Assembly: GCA_036496585.1 (NCBI GenBank)
Contig: DASXLB010000039.1
Coordinates: 62,001-126,000 of the forward strand
Reading direction: 5' to 3'
Source of the DNA: Vicinamibacterales bacterium
Lineage (GTDB): Bacteria; Acidobacteriota; Vicinamibacteria; Vicinamibacterales; 2-12-FULL-66-21
Length of the DNA: 64,000 nt
Part shown: in pieces, positions 33,188 to 42,554 of the stretch
How positions within the stretch are numbered: the stretch's first letter is position 1
How the letters are laid out: each line of letters opens with the position of its first letter
The notes under the pieces: model-generated
Told to the model about the DNA's origin: nothing
The model's database searches: none
What the model saw: the letters and a program-made list of their open reading frames with translations, nothing else
Program-made: the position numbers and the translations under genes

Positions 33188-34924
33188 ATGAACCAATCCG
33201 CCGCGTCCTGGCGTCCCGGGGCATGGGTATGTGCGTGGGTCGCATGCTTCGCGATGGCGACCGCCCTCACGTACGCCCTTCAGCAACCGAACGGTAACGG
33301 CGCCATCGTTGGTGTCGTTGTCGATGAGAATCATGTGCCGGTACCACACGCCCGGGTGCTGGTCTTTCCGGCAAACGACGCGCTCGGTGCATCGGCCGGT
33401 CTGCAGGGTTTGATCCGGAGCAGTGGGTCCACGTCAACCGATGCGACGGGACGGTTCCGCATCTCCGGTCTCGCTGAAGGCGTTTGCCTGGTCGCCGCGG
33501 AGGCAATGCCGGCATTCCCGAACGGCGGGCAGTTGCCAGCGCGCGTCTGGGCGCCCACCTTCTATCCGTCGACCGTCGATGCTTCCAAAGCAACGGCAGT
33601 GACCGCGTCGGCGCAAGCGAGTGAGACCCTGACGATAGAGCTCGTGCCGGTCACGCCCGTGCCCCTGAAGGGCACCGTCATGACCGAGTCTGGCCGGTCT
33701 GCAGAAGGCTTCGACGTCGGGCTGTTCCACAGCTTCGGAGGCTTCGGAGGCGGGGGGACAGTCGCTGTCGTCGGCGCGAAAGGTTTGTTCGAGATTCCCC
33801 GCGTGCCTCCGGGCATGTATGAACTCACGATCGAGCCGCACGCGTCACAGCCGGGTGACGAAGGACGAGAGTTTATCCACCAGGTGATCGAGGTGAGAGA
33901 CCGGGAGGTCAATCTGTTGCTGACCGCTGGTCCGGGTGCTTCGCTCACCGGCCACGTCGTCGCCGTGCCGGCTGCCGTCGTCACGACACCCATTGGGTTG
34001 CGAGTAACCGCGTCGCCCGGCGGCACGGACGGACCATCGTTTCCGGGACGACTGATTGCGTCACCAGTCAACGGCGACTGGTCGTTCAGGATGACGGGGT
34101 TGTCCGGCTCGTACGACTTCTTCGCCTCGTCGGATCGAGCACCAGCGATCATCGCCACGCGTGTCGTCGTGGATGGAACCCCGTACCCCGGCAGCACAGG
34201 CATCGCGCTCGCGCGGGGCCAGCACGACGCCGTGGTCTATGTCGCGCCACGCGCGGCGCCAGCGCCCGCCGTCAACACGAGGGCCACAGCGGCCGAGCTC
34301 GTCCAACAGTTCAGAGACGAGAAAACATTCTGGAAGCAGTTCGAGATCGGGAAGGCCATTGTCGACAAGCACGACGCGAGCGTGCTGCCGGCCCTAACGG
34401 ACTGGTTGCAGCACCCAGATCGTCATATCCGAGGGAACGTCGCTTTCATCTTCGCCAGCTTCGGCGATTCGCGCGGCCTGCAGACGATCGCCGACGTGCT
34501 TTCCGACCGAGGGGAGCGACCGGAGGGGCAAGGGATCCCGGGCGTGACGGGCGACGGCCGATACCATTTCGAGGCGCAAGTTGCCGCAGACCGGTATTAC
34601 GCTGCGCATCTACTTGGCGACCTCAAAGACTCTCGGGGAGTCGAGTTCCTCGTCCCCCTGCTCGACGATCCCCAAACACAATTTATTGTTCCGTGGTCAC
34701 TTGAACAAATCGGCGATAAGCGCGCAATTCAGCCCCTTATCGCGGCGCTGGACCGGGAAGATCCATCGATGCGCGTGTATGTGATCTACGCGCTCGAGGC
34801 GCTCCACGCAAAAGAAGCGGTTCCGCGCCTTCTGAAGTTGGTCAACGATAATCGGAGGTCGCGGCTCGGCTCCCTCGTCACCGTGTCAGAGGCCGCTAAG
34901 GCCGCTATCGCGGCCCTTCGGTAA
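33188..34924 (+). CDS. Carboxypeptidase-regulatory-like and HEAT-repeat protein
   Basis: 578 aa from the ATG at 33188 with GGAGGG upstream. Signal or anchor about 15-33; CarboxypepD_reg-like beta-sandwich (GAIVGVVVDENHVPVPHARVLVFP, ..TDATGRFRISGLAEG) about 40-115; further beta modules with a Gly-rich stretch near 190; then HEAT-like repeats (about 385-575: LPALTDWLQHPDRHIRGN, VEFLVPLLDDPQ, IQPLIAALDREDPSMRVYVIYALEAL). Likely periplasmic or surface scaffold. This domain mix is frequent in Acidobacteriota. Function unknown. Confidence 0.75.
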   Translation: MNQSAASWRPGAWVCAWVACFAMATALTYALQQPNGNGAIVGVVVDENHVPVPHARVLVFPANDALGASAGLQGLIRSSGSTSTDATGRFRISGLAEGVCLVAAEAMPAFPNGGQLPARVWAPTFYPSTVDASKATAVTASAQASETLTIELVPVTPVPLKGTVMTESGRSAEGFDVGLFHSFGGFGGGGTVAVVGAKGLFEIPRVPPGMYELTIEPHASQPGDEGREFIHQVIEVRDREVNLLLTAGPGASLTGHVVAVPAAVVTTPIGLRVTASPGGTDGPSFPGRLIASPVNGDWSFRMTGLSGSYDFFASSDRAPAIIATRVVVDGTPYPGSTGIALARGQHDAVVYVAPRAAPAPAVNTRATAAELVQQFRDEKTFWKQFEIGKAIVDKHDASVLPALTDWLQHPDRHIRGNVAFIFASFGDSRGLQTIADVLSDRGERPEGQGIPGVTGDGRYHFEAQVAADRYYAAHLLGDLKDSRGVEFLVPLLDDPQTQFIVPWSLEQIGDKRAIQPLIAALDREDPSMRVYVIYALEALHAKEAVPRLLKLVNDNRRSRLGSLVTVSEAAKAAIAALR

Positions 34925-36021
34925 CTCAGCTTGACGGCAGCCGCGAGTCAGGTAGTCAACGGCGACTATGCAGCCAAATCGAAATCGTGTGCTGGGCGAG
35001 GCGGCCGCTCCGATCGAATCCATCTTCGGCGCGCTTGCCGGTGAGGTATCCCTGACCATGTCATTGATGCGAGGAGTTCGATTCGGCGGCGTCATTTCGC
35101 TCGTCGTCACTTTGGCCACTGCGCCGGCACGAGCGCGGAGCAGGTGCGCCAGATTGGGAGCTTTCACTGGGACACAACGCGTGGTGATGTTCTATTACAA
35201 CAGCCACCAAGTGATCGCCTGCTCGTGCAGGTGAGAGTCCTGACCGGCGTCACAAACGGGTGCGGGATCGTGGAAATCTCGACCGCTGCCGACTGCGACA
35301 ATGGAGGCTTGGGTGCTGCTGGACGATGGCAGTGCATTGGAGCAGACACCGAGGCAACCGCCGAAAGGCGCTCCAGCCGTCGGAGTCGGCAACGCCGGAA
35401 GCGAGTAATCGTTCGTGATCTTCGGATTTAGATGGAGACCTGAGAATAGAATTGCTGCGGTCGTCGTGAAGATGGAGACCGACTTTCACGTGTTCGCAGT
35501 CCACGACGCTAAGAATTGAGGGCGGCGGACCGACCATATCGCTGAGTTTGACGGCGATCTACAGCCGGCGCTATCCTGCCAACATATCGTGGTGCTCTTC
35601 GAGCACTCCCTCCACATCGCCCGATGCGGAGCGCGTTGAGGCTGACGACTTAGTCCTCAGTCGGACGCAACACACACAAGAAGATCCGTTGCACTCGTCG
35701 CGCTTAGCGCGAGGGGTTGCACACGGACATGACGGCAAGGCCCTCGGCACTCAGTGACGCGTCGAACACGCGCCAGCCGACGGCAACGCCGATCGGCTCG
35801 CGATCCAGATCCGAGCCGCTCGACTGTTTCGGGTGGGACCACGACGATTGCTGAGAATCGTCCCCACACCGCTCGGAGCGCACGCTTCAAGCGGATCGAT
35901 GTCGGCCCGAGGCCCTCATCCGCGCATCGGGTCCCCAACGCGCTGAAATACGCGCGTTGGGGCGAGCGCGAATCCCAAACAACTCGGAATCGCCCGGAAC
36001 ACGGGCGCTCGCGGAGGGACT
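34925..36021. other. Long intergenic stretch before the integration module
   Basis: 1.1 kb with one possible broken small gene (35058-35320) and no other credible coding. Composition is mixed, consistent with decayed island DNA. Confidence 0.5.
35058..35320 (+). pseudogene. Possible frameshifted small secreted protein
   Basis: ATG 35058 begins a signal-peptide-like stretch (MRGVRFGGVISLVVTLATA). After a frame change near 35120 the next frame reads SAEQVRQIGSFHWDTTRGDV, LLVQVRVLTGVTNGCGIVEIS, with good coding character. No start belongs to the second frame. The family is unknown. Confidence 0.3.
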
Positions 36022-36240
36022 ATGAGGACCTGGTTGACCGTCGCCGAAGGTGCCGAGTACGCGGGCGTCAGCCGCGACACGATCTACACGGCGTGCGAGC
36101 GCCGCGAGCTGAACCACGCACGTCTCGCCGGACGCCGCGCAATCCGGTTGAAGACAGCCTGGATCGACAGCTGGCTCGAACGTCACGCGCAAGGAGTGCG
36201 CGAAGCGCAGCCCGTCGACGCGCAGACGAGCGGGTTGTGA
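36022..36240 (+). CDS. HTH_17 (excisionase/MerR-like) DNA-binding protein 1
   Basis: 72 aa. WLTVAEGAEYAGVSRDTIYTACERRELNHARLAGRRAIRLKTAWIDSWLE (read as three motifs: AEYAGVSRDTIY helix, HARLAGRRAIR wing, IDSWLE end) is the excisionase-type winged helix. Acts as recombination directionality factor or regulator beside the integrase. 9 nt separate its stop from the next ATG. Confidence 0.85.
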   Translation: MRTWLTVAEGAEYAGVSRDTIYTACERRELNHARLAGRRAIRLKTAWIDSWLERHAQGVREAQPVDAQTSGL

Positions 36241-36248
36241 GGTCGGTC

Positions 36249-36518
36249 ATGGATGCCTGGTCTCACGCCCGCGAATCCGTCACGACCACCGACCGTATCG
36301 CGCCTCGCCTCGAGCGACGCCGTTCGCCCGCGCTGCCGATACTGCTGACCCCAGACGAGGCGGCCGACCTGCTTCGCACGACGCGGCGTGCGATCTACGC
36401 CATGGTCGAGCGTGGGCAGCTCCCCGGCGTCGTTCGCGTACGTCGACGCGTGCTGATACGCAGAGACGCCCTGCTACACTGGCTGGAACAGAAGTGCGCG
36501 CCATCGCCCAAGGAGTAA
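36249..36518 (+). CDS. HTH_17 (excisionase/MerR-like) DNA-binding protein 2
   Basis: 89 aa from ATG 36249 with GAGGT 5 nt upstream; a GTG at 36237 that overlaps the previous stop (GTGA) is the alternative. LLTPDEAADLLRTTRRAIYAMV, GVVRVRRRVLIRRDALLHWLE are the excisionase HTH and wing. A basic N-terminus distinguishes it from protein 1. It ends 6 nt before the integrase gene, so the three genes form one operon. Confidence 0.85.
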   Translation: MDAWSHARESVTTTDRIAPRLERRRSPALPILLTPDEAADLLRTTRRAIYAMVERGQLPGVVRVRRRVLIRRDALLHWLEQKCAPSPKE

Positions 36519-36524
36519 AGGGCG

Positions 36525-37646
36525 ATGAGCGTGAAAGTGCGACCGTATCGAAACGGCGGTTGGGAGGTGGACATCCAGTTCCGCCTTCCCGACGGCAGGC
36601 GTCACCGGGAACGGTGTAAGGCGCCTGTTGAATCGAAATCCGGGGCGTTGCGCTGGGGCGAGGACCGCGAGCGGCACTTGCTGCAACACGGTCCTGCGCC
36701 CCCGAAGAAGGAGGTGCCGACATTCGAGGAGTTCGCGTCGAGGTTCCTGGAGGGCTACGCCAAAGCGGAGAGGCACAAGCCGAGTGGCGTAGCGTCAAAG
36801 GAGTCGATCCTCAGGATCCACTTGATTCCAACTTTGGGGAATCAGAAGCTCGACGCGATCACGAACGCGCAGGTGCACCGGTTGAAATTGCACCTGCAGG
36901 ACAAGGCGGCCAAGACGGTCAACAACGTGTTGACGGTGTTAAGCGTTCTCCTGAAAGCCGCGGTTGAGTGGGAGATGATCGATCAACTTCCGTGTTCGAT
37001 TCGCCTGCTGCCCGTTTCAAGACGCGAAGCGGCGTTCCACGACTTTGACGCCTACGAGCGGCTGCTCGAAGCGTCGATGTCGATCGACTCGCGAACGTAC
37101 TTGATCGCGCTGCTTGGCGGTGAGGGCGGATTGCGAGTCGGCGAGATCGTGGCGTTGGAGTGGGCGGACATCGATCTCGAACGCCGGCAGATCAGCGTTC
37201 GCCACTCGGATTGGCGAGGGCAGCTGACGACGCCGAAAAGCGGGAGGGGCCGGTTCGTGGGCATGACGGAGCGTGTTGCGGCGGCCCTTCGGAAACACCG
37301 TCACCTTCGCAGCTCACGCGTGTTGTGCAAGGACGATGGCGAGCCAATCACACGGCAGGGCGCCTGGTCGCGCGTTCGGTACGCGGCGCACCGGGCGAAT
37401 GTGCCGACGGGCGTCCACATCCTGCGTCACACGTTCTGCTCGCATCTGGTGATGCGAGGAGCCGCGATGCGGTCGGTACAGGAACTGGTGGGGCATCAGG
37501 ATCTGACGATGACCCAACGGTATTCGCACCTGAGTCCGGCGGCGTTGATCGACACCGTTCGGCTGTTGGAGACGAGAGCGGCCAAATCTCAGCGTGGAGA
37601 AATACTGGAGACGGCTGAAGGTCGAGATCGGAAGTTGAAGTCCTAG
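36525..37646 (+). CDS. Tyrosine recombinase (site-specific integrase) of the island
   Basis: 373 aa. N-terminal arm-binding-like part (about 1-60), SAM-like core-binding domain (about 65-165, FEEFASRFLEGYAK), catalytic domain about 175-345 with Arg204 (GGLRVGE), His298-x-x-Arg301 (HILRHTF), His324 (VGHQD) and nucleophile Tyr333 (QRYSHL). All catalytic residues are present. It catalyses integration and excision at the 25-bp tRNA-Gln site 10 nt downstream. Confidence 0.95.
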   Translation: MSVKVRPYRNGGWEVDIQFRLPDGRRHRERCKAPVESKSGALRWGEDRERHLLQHGPAPPKKEVPTFEEFASRFLEGYAKAERHKPSGVASKESILRIHLIPTLGNQKLDAITNAQVHRLKLHLQDKAAKTVNNVLTVLSVLLKAAVEWEMIDQLPCSIRLLPVSRREAAFHDFDAYERLLEASMSIDSRTYLIALLGGEGGLRVGEIVALEWADIDLERRQISVRHSDWRGQLTTPKSGRGRFVGMTERVAAALRKHRHLRSSRVLCKDDGEPITRQGAWSRVRYAAHRANVPTGVHILRHTFCSHLVMRGAAMRSVQELVGHQDLTMTQRYSHLSPAALIDTVRLLETRAAKSQRGEILETAEGRDRKLKS

Positions 37647-37656
37647 TACGAGATAA

Positions 37657-37681
37657 GTGGCTGGGAGGCAGGGATTCGAAC
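37657..37681. repeat. Right attachment site within tRNA-Gln
   Basis: 25 nt identical to 22011-22035. It covers the tRNA 3' CCA end, acceptor strand and T-loop region, so the tRNA gene is intact after integration. Confidence 0.88.
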
Positions 37682-37731
37682 CCCGATAACGGCGTCCAGA
37701 GCGCCGTGTCCTACCGTTGAACGACCTCCCA
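37658..37731 (-). tRNA. tRNA-Gln (anticodon CTG), CCA encoded
   Basis: 74 nt on the minus strand. Acceptor TGGGAGG/CCTCCCA with G discriminator and encoded CCA; D-arm GTTC/GGAC; anticodon stem CGGCG/CGCCG with loop CTCTGGA (anticodon CTG, codon CAG); 4-nt variable loop; T-arm CGGGG/CCCTG with TTCGAAT loop. All arms fold. Confidence 0.93.
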
Positions 37732-37801
37732 ACTGGCAGGGGAAACTCCAATTATATAGAGGCCTGCTCGAATCGCGCAAGCACCGCCTAGAATCACCGG
37801 C

Positions 37802-38977
37802 ATGACCTTCGGCCGCGCCATGCTGGATCACTGGCTCCTCGACCCCGCCCACACGTATCTCAACCACGGTACCGTCGGTGCCCCTCCGCGCAGGGTGCTC
37901 GAGAAACAACAGGCCCTGCGCGACGAGCTCGAGCGCCATCCGTCGCGCTTCCTGCTCCGTGAACTGCAGGCGGAGATGCCGATGCCGTGGCGATCGCAGT
38001 CGCGGCTCCGCGAGGCGATCGGCGGCGTCGCCGGGTTTCTGCACGTCCGGCCGGACGACCTCGTGTTCGTCCCCAACGTCACCTACGGCATCAACGCGGT
38101 GATCGGATCGCTGCCGCTCGGGGCCGGCGACGAGATGGTCGTCACGGACCTCGCCTACGGCGCCGTGAAGACGACGGCCAAGACGTTCTGCGATCGCGCC
38201 GGCGCAACCCTGAAGATCGTCCCGATCGAATTCCCCGTCCGCGACGGCGGCGACGTCGTCGAGGCGATCGTGGCCGCGATCACGCCCCGCACGAAGCTGG
38301 TCGTCGTCGATCACGTGACCGCGCAGTCGGCGCTGGTGCTGCCGGTCGCGGCGATTGCGGCCGAGTGCCGCCGGCGCGGCGTCCCGATCCTCGTCGACGG
38401 CGCGCACGCGCCTGGATCGCGGCCGGTCGACATCGCGTCGCTCGGCGCCGACTGGTATGCCGCCAACCTGCACAAGTGGGCGCACGCGCCGCGCGGCTGC
38501 GGCATCCTGTGGGCCGCGCCGGAGCGCCAGGCGCATCTGCACGCGCCGGTCGTCTCGTGGGGACGCGATCGCGGGTTCCTGCACGAGTTCGAGCATGTCG
38601 CCACCAGCGACCCGACGAGCTGCCTCGCGGCCCCGGAAGGCATCGCCTGTCTGACCGACTGGGGCTTCGACGCCTGCGTCCGCTACATGCACGACCTCGC
38701 TTGGCGGGCGGCTGAGCGGCTGACCGAGCAGTGGGGGACGCCGTTCACGACGCCGCGGGAGATGGTCGGCGCGATGGTGACGCTACCGCTGCCGGAGGCG
38801 CTTGGCAGCACCGACGCCGACGCCGAGAGGCTCCGGCTGGCGCTGCTCGTCGAGGACCGCATCGAAGTGCAGCTCCACGCCTGGCGCGGCCGTCTGTGGA
38901 CACGCGTCTCGATGCAGATCTACAACGACCTGGCCGACATCACGCGTCTCGGCGACGCCGTCGCGCGGCGCAGCTGA
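37802..38977 (+). CDS. Class V aminotransferase, isopenicillin-N-epimerase-like
   Basis: 391 aa PLP enzyme. YLNHGTVGAPPRRVLE start, VPNVTYGINAVIGSL, VDGAHAPGS with PLP-ring Asp, and Schiff-base Lys225 in NLHKWAHAPRG are the class V subgroup that includes isopenicillin N epimerase and ergothioneine-type lyases. Reaction not predictable. Complete; first core gene right of the island. Confidence 0.9.
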   Translation: MTFGRAMLDHWLLDPAHTYLNHGTVGAPPRRVLEKQQALRDELERHPSRFLLRELQAEMPMPWRSQSRLREAIGGVAGFLHVRPDDLVFVPNVTYGINAVIGSLPLGAGDEMVVTDLAYGAVKTTAKTFCDRAGATLKIVPIEFPVRDGGDVVEAIVAAITPRTKLVVVDHVTAQSALVLPVAAIAAECRRRGVPILVDGAHAPGSRPVDIASLGADWYAANLHKWAHAPRGCGILWAAPERQAHLHAPVVSWGRDRGFLHEFEHVATSDPTSCLAAPEGIACLTDWGFDACVRYMHDLAWRAAERLTEQWGTPFTTPREMVGAMVTLPLPEALGSTDADAERLRLALLVEDRIEVQLHAWRGRLWTRVSMQIYNDLADITRLGDAVARRS

Positions 38978-39059
38978 GCACGCCGTCGGACGTCCGAAAC
39001 GTGTCTGGAGGCGCGCCTCGGCTGGGGCCCGCGGGCACTATGATGATCGGGTGAGTGAC

Positions 39060-40220
39060 ATGGAAGACGAAGACTTTGCGACGCTGTTTGCCGCCTCCGA
39101 GATGCAGACGAAGCGGTTCCAGACCGGCCAGACGATCACCGGCACCATCGTCGCGATCGGCGCGGCCGAGGCGCTGGTCAACGTCGGCGCGAAAGGCGAG
39201 GCCTCGATCGACCGCGGCGAGCTGACCGGCGAAGACGGCACGCTGGCGTTCAAGGTCGGCGATCGCATCGAAGCGACGGTGATGTCGACGAGCGGCGGCA
39301 TCACCCTGTCGCGCCGGCTGCAGCGCGGCGCCGCCACGGCGCGCCAGATCGAGGACGCGTATCGCGCCGGCCTCCCGGTTGAAGGCAAGGTGGAGGCGCA
39401 GGTGAAGGGCGGCTACACCGTGACGATCGCCCGGCAGCGGGCGTTCTGCCCGTTCTCGCAGATCGACACGATCCGGGCGCCGGACCCGGCCGTCCACGAG
39501 GGGCGCGTCTATCCCTTCCGCATCACCGAGTACGGCGACGGCGGACGCCGGTTCGTCGTGTCGCGCCGGGCGCTCCTCCAGGAGGATCAGGCGGTCAAGG
39601 CCGCCGCCGTGCGTCAGGGGATTGCGCCCGGCATGACGGTGAAAGGCCGCGTCGCCTCGGTCCGCGAGTTTGGCGCCTTCGTCGACATCGGCGGCAATGT
39701 GCAGGGTCTCCTGCACGTCTCCGAGATGTCGTGGACGCGCGTCGCCGATCCGTCAGCGGTGGTCAAGCCCGGTGACGAGATCACCGTCCGCGTTCTGCGC
39801 GTCGAAGACGACAAGATCGCGCTCGGCCTGAAGCAGTTGACCGAGGATCCGTGGACCGCCGCCGCGGCGGGATTGCAGATCGGGCAGCTGCTCAACGGCA
39901 CCGTCGAGAAGGTCGAGAAGTTCGGCGTGTTCGTGGCGGTCGCGCCTGGCGTGTCGGGGCTCGTGCCCGCCAGCGAAACCGGCCTGCCGAGGGACGCCGA
40001 TCTGCGCAAGGCCTTCCCGCGCGGCGCGCCTCTGGACGTGATCGTCCTCGAGATCGACGCCGCCGCCCGGCGGATTCGCCTCAGCAGCAAGGCGGTCGCG
40101 GCGGCGCGGGAGGACGCGGAAGTGCGCGACTACGCCGCGCGCGACGCCGCGCCGTCTTCGTCGATGGGATCGCTCGCGGACCGGCTGCGCAGTGCGCTGA
40201 AACGGTCAGACGGGGAATAG
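39060..40220 (+). CDS. S1 RNA-binding domain protein with four S1 repeats
   Basis: 386 aa from ATG 39060 (GTG 39051 possible). Four S1/OB folds: about 12-85 (TGTIVAIGAAEALVNVG), 95-175 (VEGKVEAQVKGGYTV), 185-260 (VKGRVASVREFGAFVDIGG) and 275-345 (LNGTVEKVEKFGVFVAV). The third and fourth are best conserved. It resembles the short ribosomal-protein-S1-like proteins of deep-branching phyla and likely binds mRNA or ribosomes. The 4-nt gap to the next gene suggests cotranscription. Confidence 0.88.
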   Translation: MEDEDFATLFAASEMQTKRFQTGQTITGTIVAIGAAEALVNVGAKGEASIDRGELTGEDGTLAFKVGDRIEATVMSTSGGITLSRRLQRGAATARQIEDAYRAGLPVEGKVEAQVKGGYTVTIARQRAFCPFSQIDTIRAPDPAVHEGRVYPFRITEYGDGGRRFVVSRRALLQEDQAVKAAAVRQGIAPGMTVKGRVASVREFGAFVDIGGNVQGLLHVSEMSWTRVADPSAVVKPGDEITVRVLRVEDDKIALGLKQLTEDPWTAAAAGLQIGQLLNGTVEKVEKFGVFVAVAPGVSGLVPASETGLPRDADLRKAFPRGAPLDVIVLEIDAAARRIRLSSKAVAAAREDAEVRDYAARDAAPSSSMGSLADRLRSALKRSDGE

Positions 40221-40223
40221 CCG

Positions 40224-41156
40224 GTGGCCCACATCGCGGCGTCCGTTCTTCAGGCGATCGGCAACACGCCCCTCGTCAGGCTCACGCGCGTCGTCTCGCC
40301 TGGTTCGGCGGACGTACTCGTGAAACTCGAGCTCGCCAATCCGACCGGATCCTACAAGGATCGCATGGCGCTCGCGATGGTCGAGGGAGCCGAAGCGCGC
40401 GGCGCGCTCCGGCCGGGTATGCGCGTCGTCGAGTTCACGGGGGGCAGCACCGGCTCCTCGCTCGGCATGGTCTGCGCGGCGAAGGGCTACCCGTTCGTCG
40501 TGCTGTCGTCGGACGCGTTCGCGAAGGAAAAGCTTTTGACGATGAAGGCGTTTGGCGCGGACCTGCGGATGGTGCCGAGCGACGGCGGCAGGGTGACGCC
40601 GGCGCTCTTCGAGCGGTTTCGGGCGGAAATCAAGACCCTGGCCGACGAGCCCGGCACGTTCTGGACGGACCAGTTCCACAACACCGACGCCTTGGACGGC
40701 TACGCGCAGATCGGACGCGAACTGCTCGAACAGACCGGCGGCCGCCTCGACGTCTTCTGCGGTGCCGTCGGCACCGGCGGCATGCTGGCGGGCGTCGCCC
40801 GCGCGCTTCGCGGGGCCGGCAGCGGCGCGCGGATTGTCGCGCTCGAGCCTGCCGAGTCGCCGGCGATGACGGCGGGGCACGGCGGCGCGCACCGGGTCGA
40901 GGGGATTGCGACCGGTGCGATCCCGCCGCACCTGACCGGCCATCCGCACGACGAGGCGCGCGCGATCGGGGAAGCGGAAGCGCGCACCATGGCGCGACGC
41001 CTCGCTCGCGAGGAAGGACTGCTCGTCGGCACGTCGAGCGGTCTCAACATTGCCGCCGCCGTCGCGCTCGCGCGCGAGCTGGGCGAGGGGAAGGTCGTGG
41101 CGACCGTCGCGGTCGATACAGGCCTGAAATACCTCGCCGGCGACCTGTTCGCATGA
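40224..41156 (+). CDS. Cysteine-synthase-family PLP enzyme
   Basis: 310 aa, GTG start. IGNTPLVRLTR, PTGSYKDRMA with PLP Lys45, substrate loop EFTGGSTGSSLG, glycine-rich phosphate cradle GAVGTGGMLAG and the terminal VGTSSGLN/ serine ligand region form a complete fold type II enzyme. Likely O-acetylserine (or O-phosphoserine) sulfhydrylase making cysteine from sulfide; a cystathionine-synthase-like role is possible. Follows the S1 gene by 3 nt. Confidence 0.88.
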   Translation: MAHIAASVLQAIGNTPLVRLTRVVSPGSADVLVKLELANPTGSYKDRMALAMVEGAEARGALRPGMRVVEFTGGSTGSSLGMVCAAKGYPFVVLSSDAFAKEKLLTMKAFGADLRMVPSDGGRVTPALFERFRAEIKTLADEPGTFWTDQFHNTDALDGYAQIGRELLEQTGGRLDVFCGAVGTGGMLAGVARALRGAGSGARIVALEPAESPAMTAGHGGAHRVEGIATGAIPPHLTGHPHDEARAIGEAEARTMARRLAREEGLLVGTSSGLNIAAAVALARELGEGKVVATVAVDTGLKYLAGDLFA

Positions 41157-41237
41157 CGATCCGGCGGATTGCCCGCCGATGCCGCCTGCCGGCGACCGAA
41201 CTGGCGTGATCGCAACCGCCGCCGCGAATCGAAGTCG

Positions 41238-42554
41238 TCAAGGCCAGCGTCCGCTACTGATCCTTCCTCCCGGCCGGTCGGGCCGGCAGTTGCCGCACGC
41301 GCGGCAGGCCTCGCGCACGTCGGGATCGCCGAAGTAGCGCAGGATGGTGGCGCGCAGGCAGGCGCGAGTGTCGGCATAGTCGACCATTCGGCGCAGCTTC
41401 GTGTGCTCGAGCAGCCTGCGCCGAGCGGCTTCCTCCGAATCCGGCGGCCGCCCGCGGCGATGGGCAGAGTTGTCGCGCTTCGGGCTGTCGATCAGGAACT
41501 CGCGCGTCAGCACGTCGCCGTAGTCCCACAGGAGTGTAGCCGTCGCCTGACGGCCGTCCCGCCCGGCCCGGCCGATCTCCTGATAGTAGGCCTCGACGGA
41601 ACCGGGGATCGCATAGTGGACGACCGCATCGACATCGGGACGGTCGATTCCCATGCCGAACGCATTGGTCGCGCAGACGACCGGCAGGGAGCCGGAGGCG
41701 AAGGCATCCTGCACGCGCGTCCGCTCGGCGTCCTCCAATCCGGCGTGGTAGGCCTCGGCGGTGACGCCGGCTGCCGCCAGCCGCGCGGCGGCCGACTCCG
41801 CCGTCTTGCGCGTGGCCGTGTAGACGATCGCGCGCCGTCCGCGAACGAGCGACGGCAGCAGCCGGTGCTTGTCCCCCTCGTCCGCCCGCTCGACGCGCAG
41901 GAAGATGTTCGGCCGGTCGAAGCCGGCGACGAGCCGCCGCGGCGTCTCGAGACCGAGCAGCGTGACGATGTCGTCGCGCACTTCCGGCGTCGCGGTCGCG
42001 GTGAAGGCCGCCACGGGGGGCCGGCCCGCGGCGCCGTCGCTGCGCCGGCAACGGGCGGCAGCCGTTCGCAGGCCGCGATAGTCCGGCCGGAAATCGTGCC
42101 CCCATTGCGACACGCAGTGCGCCTCGTCGACGACGAACCGCGCCACCGGGACGTCTCCGATCAGATCGACGAACAGCGACGAGCCGAACCGTTCCGGCGC
42201 GACATAGAGGAGATGCAGCTCGCCGGCGCGCGCCGCCGATACGACGGTGCGCCGTTCGCCGGTCGTCATCGTCGAGTGCAGCGCGCCCGAGGGAATATCG
42301 CGCCGGTTGAGCTCGTCGACCTGATCTTTCATCAGCGAGATCAGCGGCGAGACGACGATCGTCGTGCCGGGCAGCATCAGCGCCGGCAGCTGGTAGCACA
42401 GCGACTTGCCCGATCCGGTCGGCATGACGGCCATGACGTCGTGCCCGTCGACCACGGCCTCGACGATCCGCTCCTGCCCATCACGAAACGCGTCGTGGCC
42501 GAATCGCGCGCGCAGCGTCGTTCGCACATCGTCCATCACCGCGGTCTTGCCCAT
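41238..42554 (-). CDS. recQ: RecQ-family ATP-dependent DNA helicase, short form
   Basis: 438 aa, shorter than E. coli RecQ (609): helicase core (Walker A PTGSGKS, DEAHCVSQWGHDFRPDY, TATATPEV, GMGIDRPDVDAVVHY, QEIGRAGRDG) and the zinc-binding Cys cluster (ADTRACLRATILRYFG, CRACGNC), but no winged-helix or HRDC domain. 3'-5' unwinding in repair and recombination. Short RecQ proteins are common; the missing RQC wing may alter substrate choice. Standalone on the minus strand. Confidence 0.9.
   Translation of the reverse strand: MGKTAVMDDVRTTLRARFGHDAFRDGQERIVEAVVDGHDVMAVMPTGSGKSLCYQLPALMLPGTTIVVSPLISLMKDQVDELNRRDIPSGALHSTMTTGERRTVVSAARAGELHLLYVAPERFGSSLFVDLIGDVPVARFVVDEAHCVSQWGHDFRPDYRGLRTAAARCRRSDGAAGRPPVAAFTATATPEVRDDIVTLLGLETPRRLVAGFDRPNIFLRVERADEGDKHRLLPSLVRGRRAIVYTATRKTAESAAARLAAAGVTAEAYHAGLEDAERTRVQDAFASGSLPVVCATNAFGMGIDRPDVDAVVHYAIPGSVEAYYQEIGRAGRDGRQATATLLWDYGDVLTREFLIDSPKRDNSAHRRGRPPDSEEAARRRLLEHTKLRRMVDYADTRACLRATILRYFGDPDVREACRACGNCRPDRPGGRISSGRWP

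Larger units (their letters stand above)
22011..37681. mobile_element. tRNA-Gln-integrated genomic island, about 15.7 kb
   Basis: Bounded by the 25-bp direct repeat; the right copy lies in an intact tRNA-Gln and next to a tyrosine recombinase (36525) and two excisionase-like HTH genes (36022, 36249). Cargo: GH10 xylanase, MBL hydrolase, SdpI-like protein, HigBA-like module, a mobile-element gene pair (28206, 29153), PD-(D/E)XK-like protein, secreted proteins, and several repeats. No complete conjugation genes are seen, so it is at most mobilisable or excisable. The intact integrase and perfect att sites suggest recent activity. Confidence 0.88.

Noticed and set aside
22011-37681. Island as a complete conjugative element
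   Set aside because: No VirB/TraG-type or recognisable relaxase gene found within its bounds.
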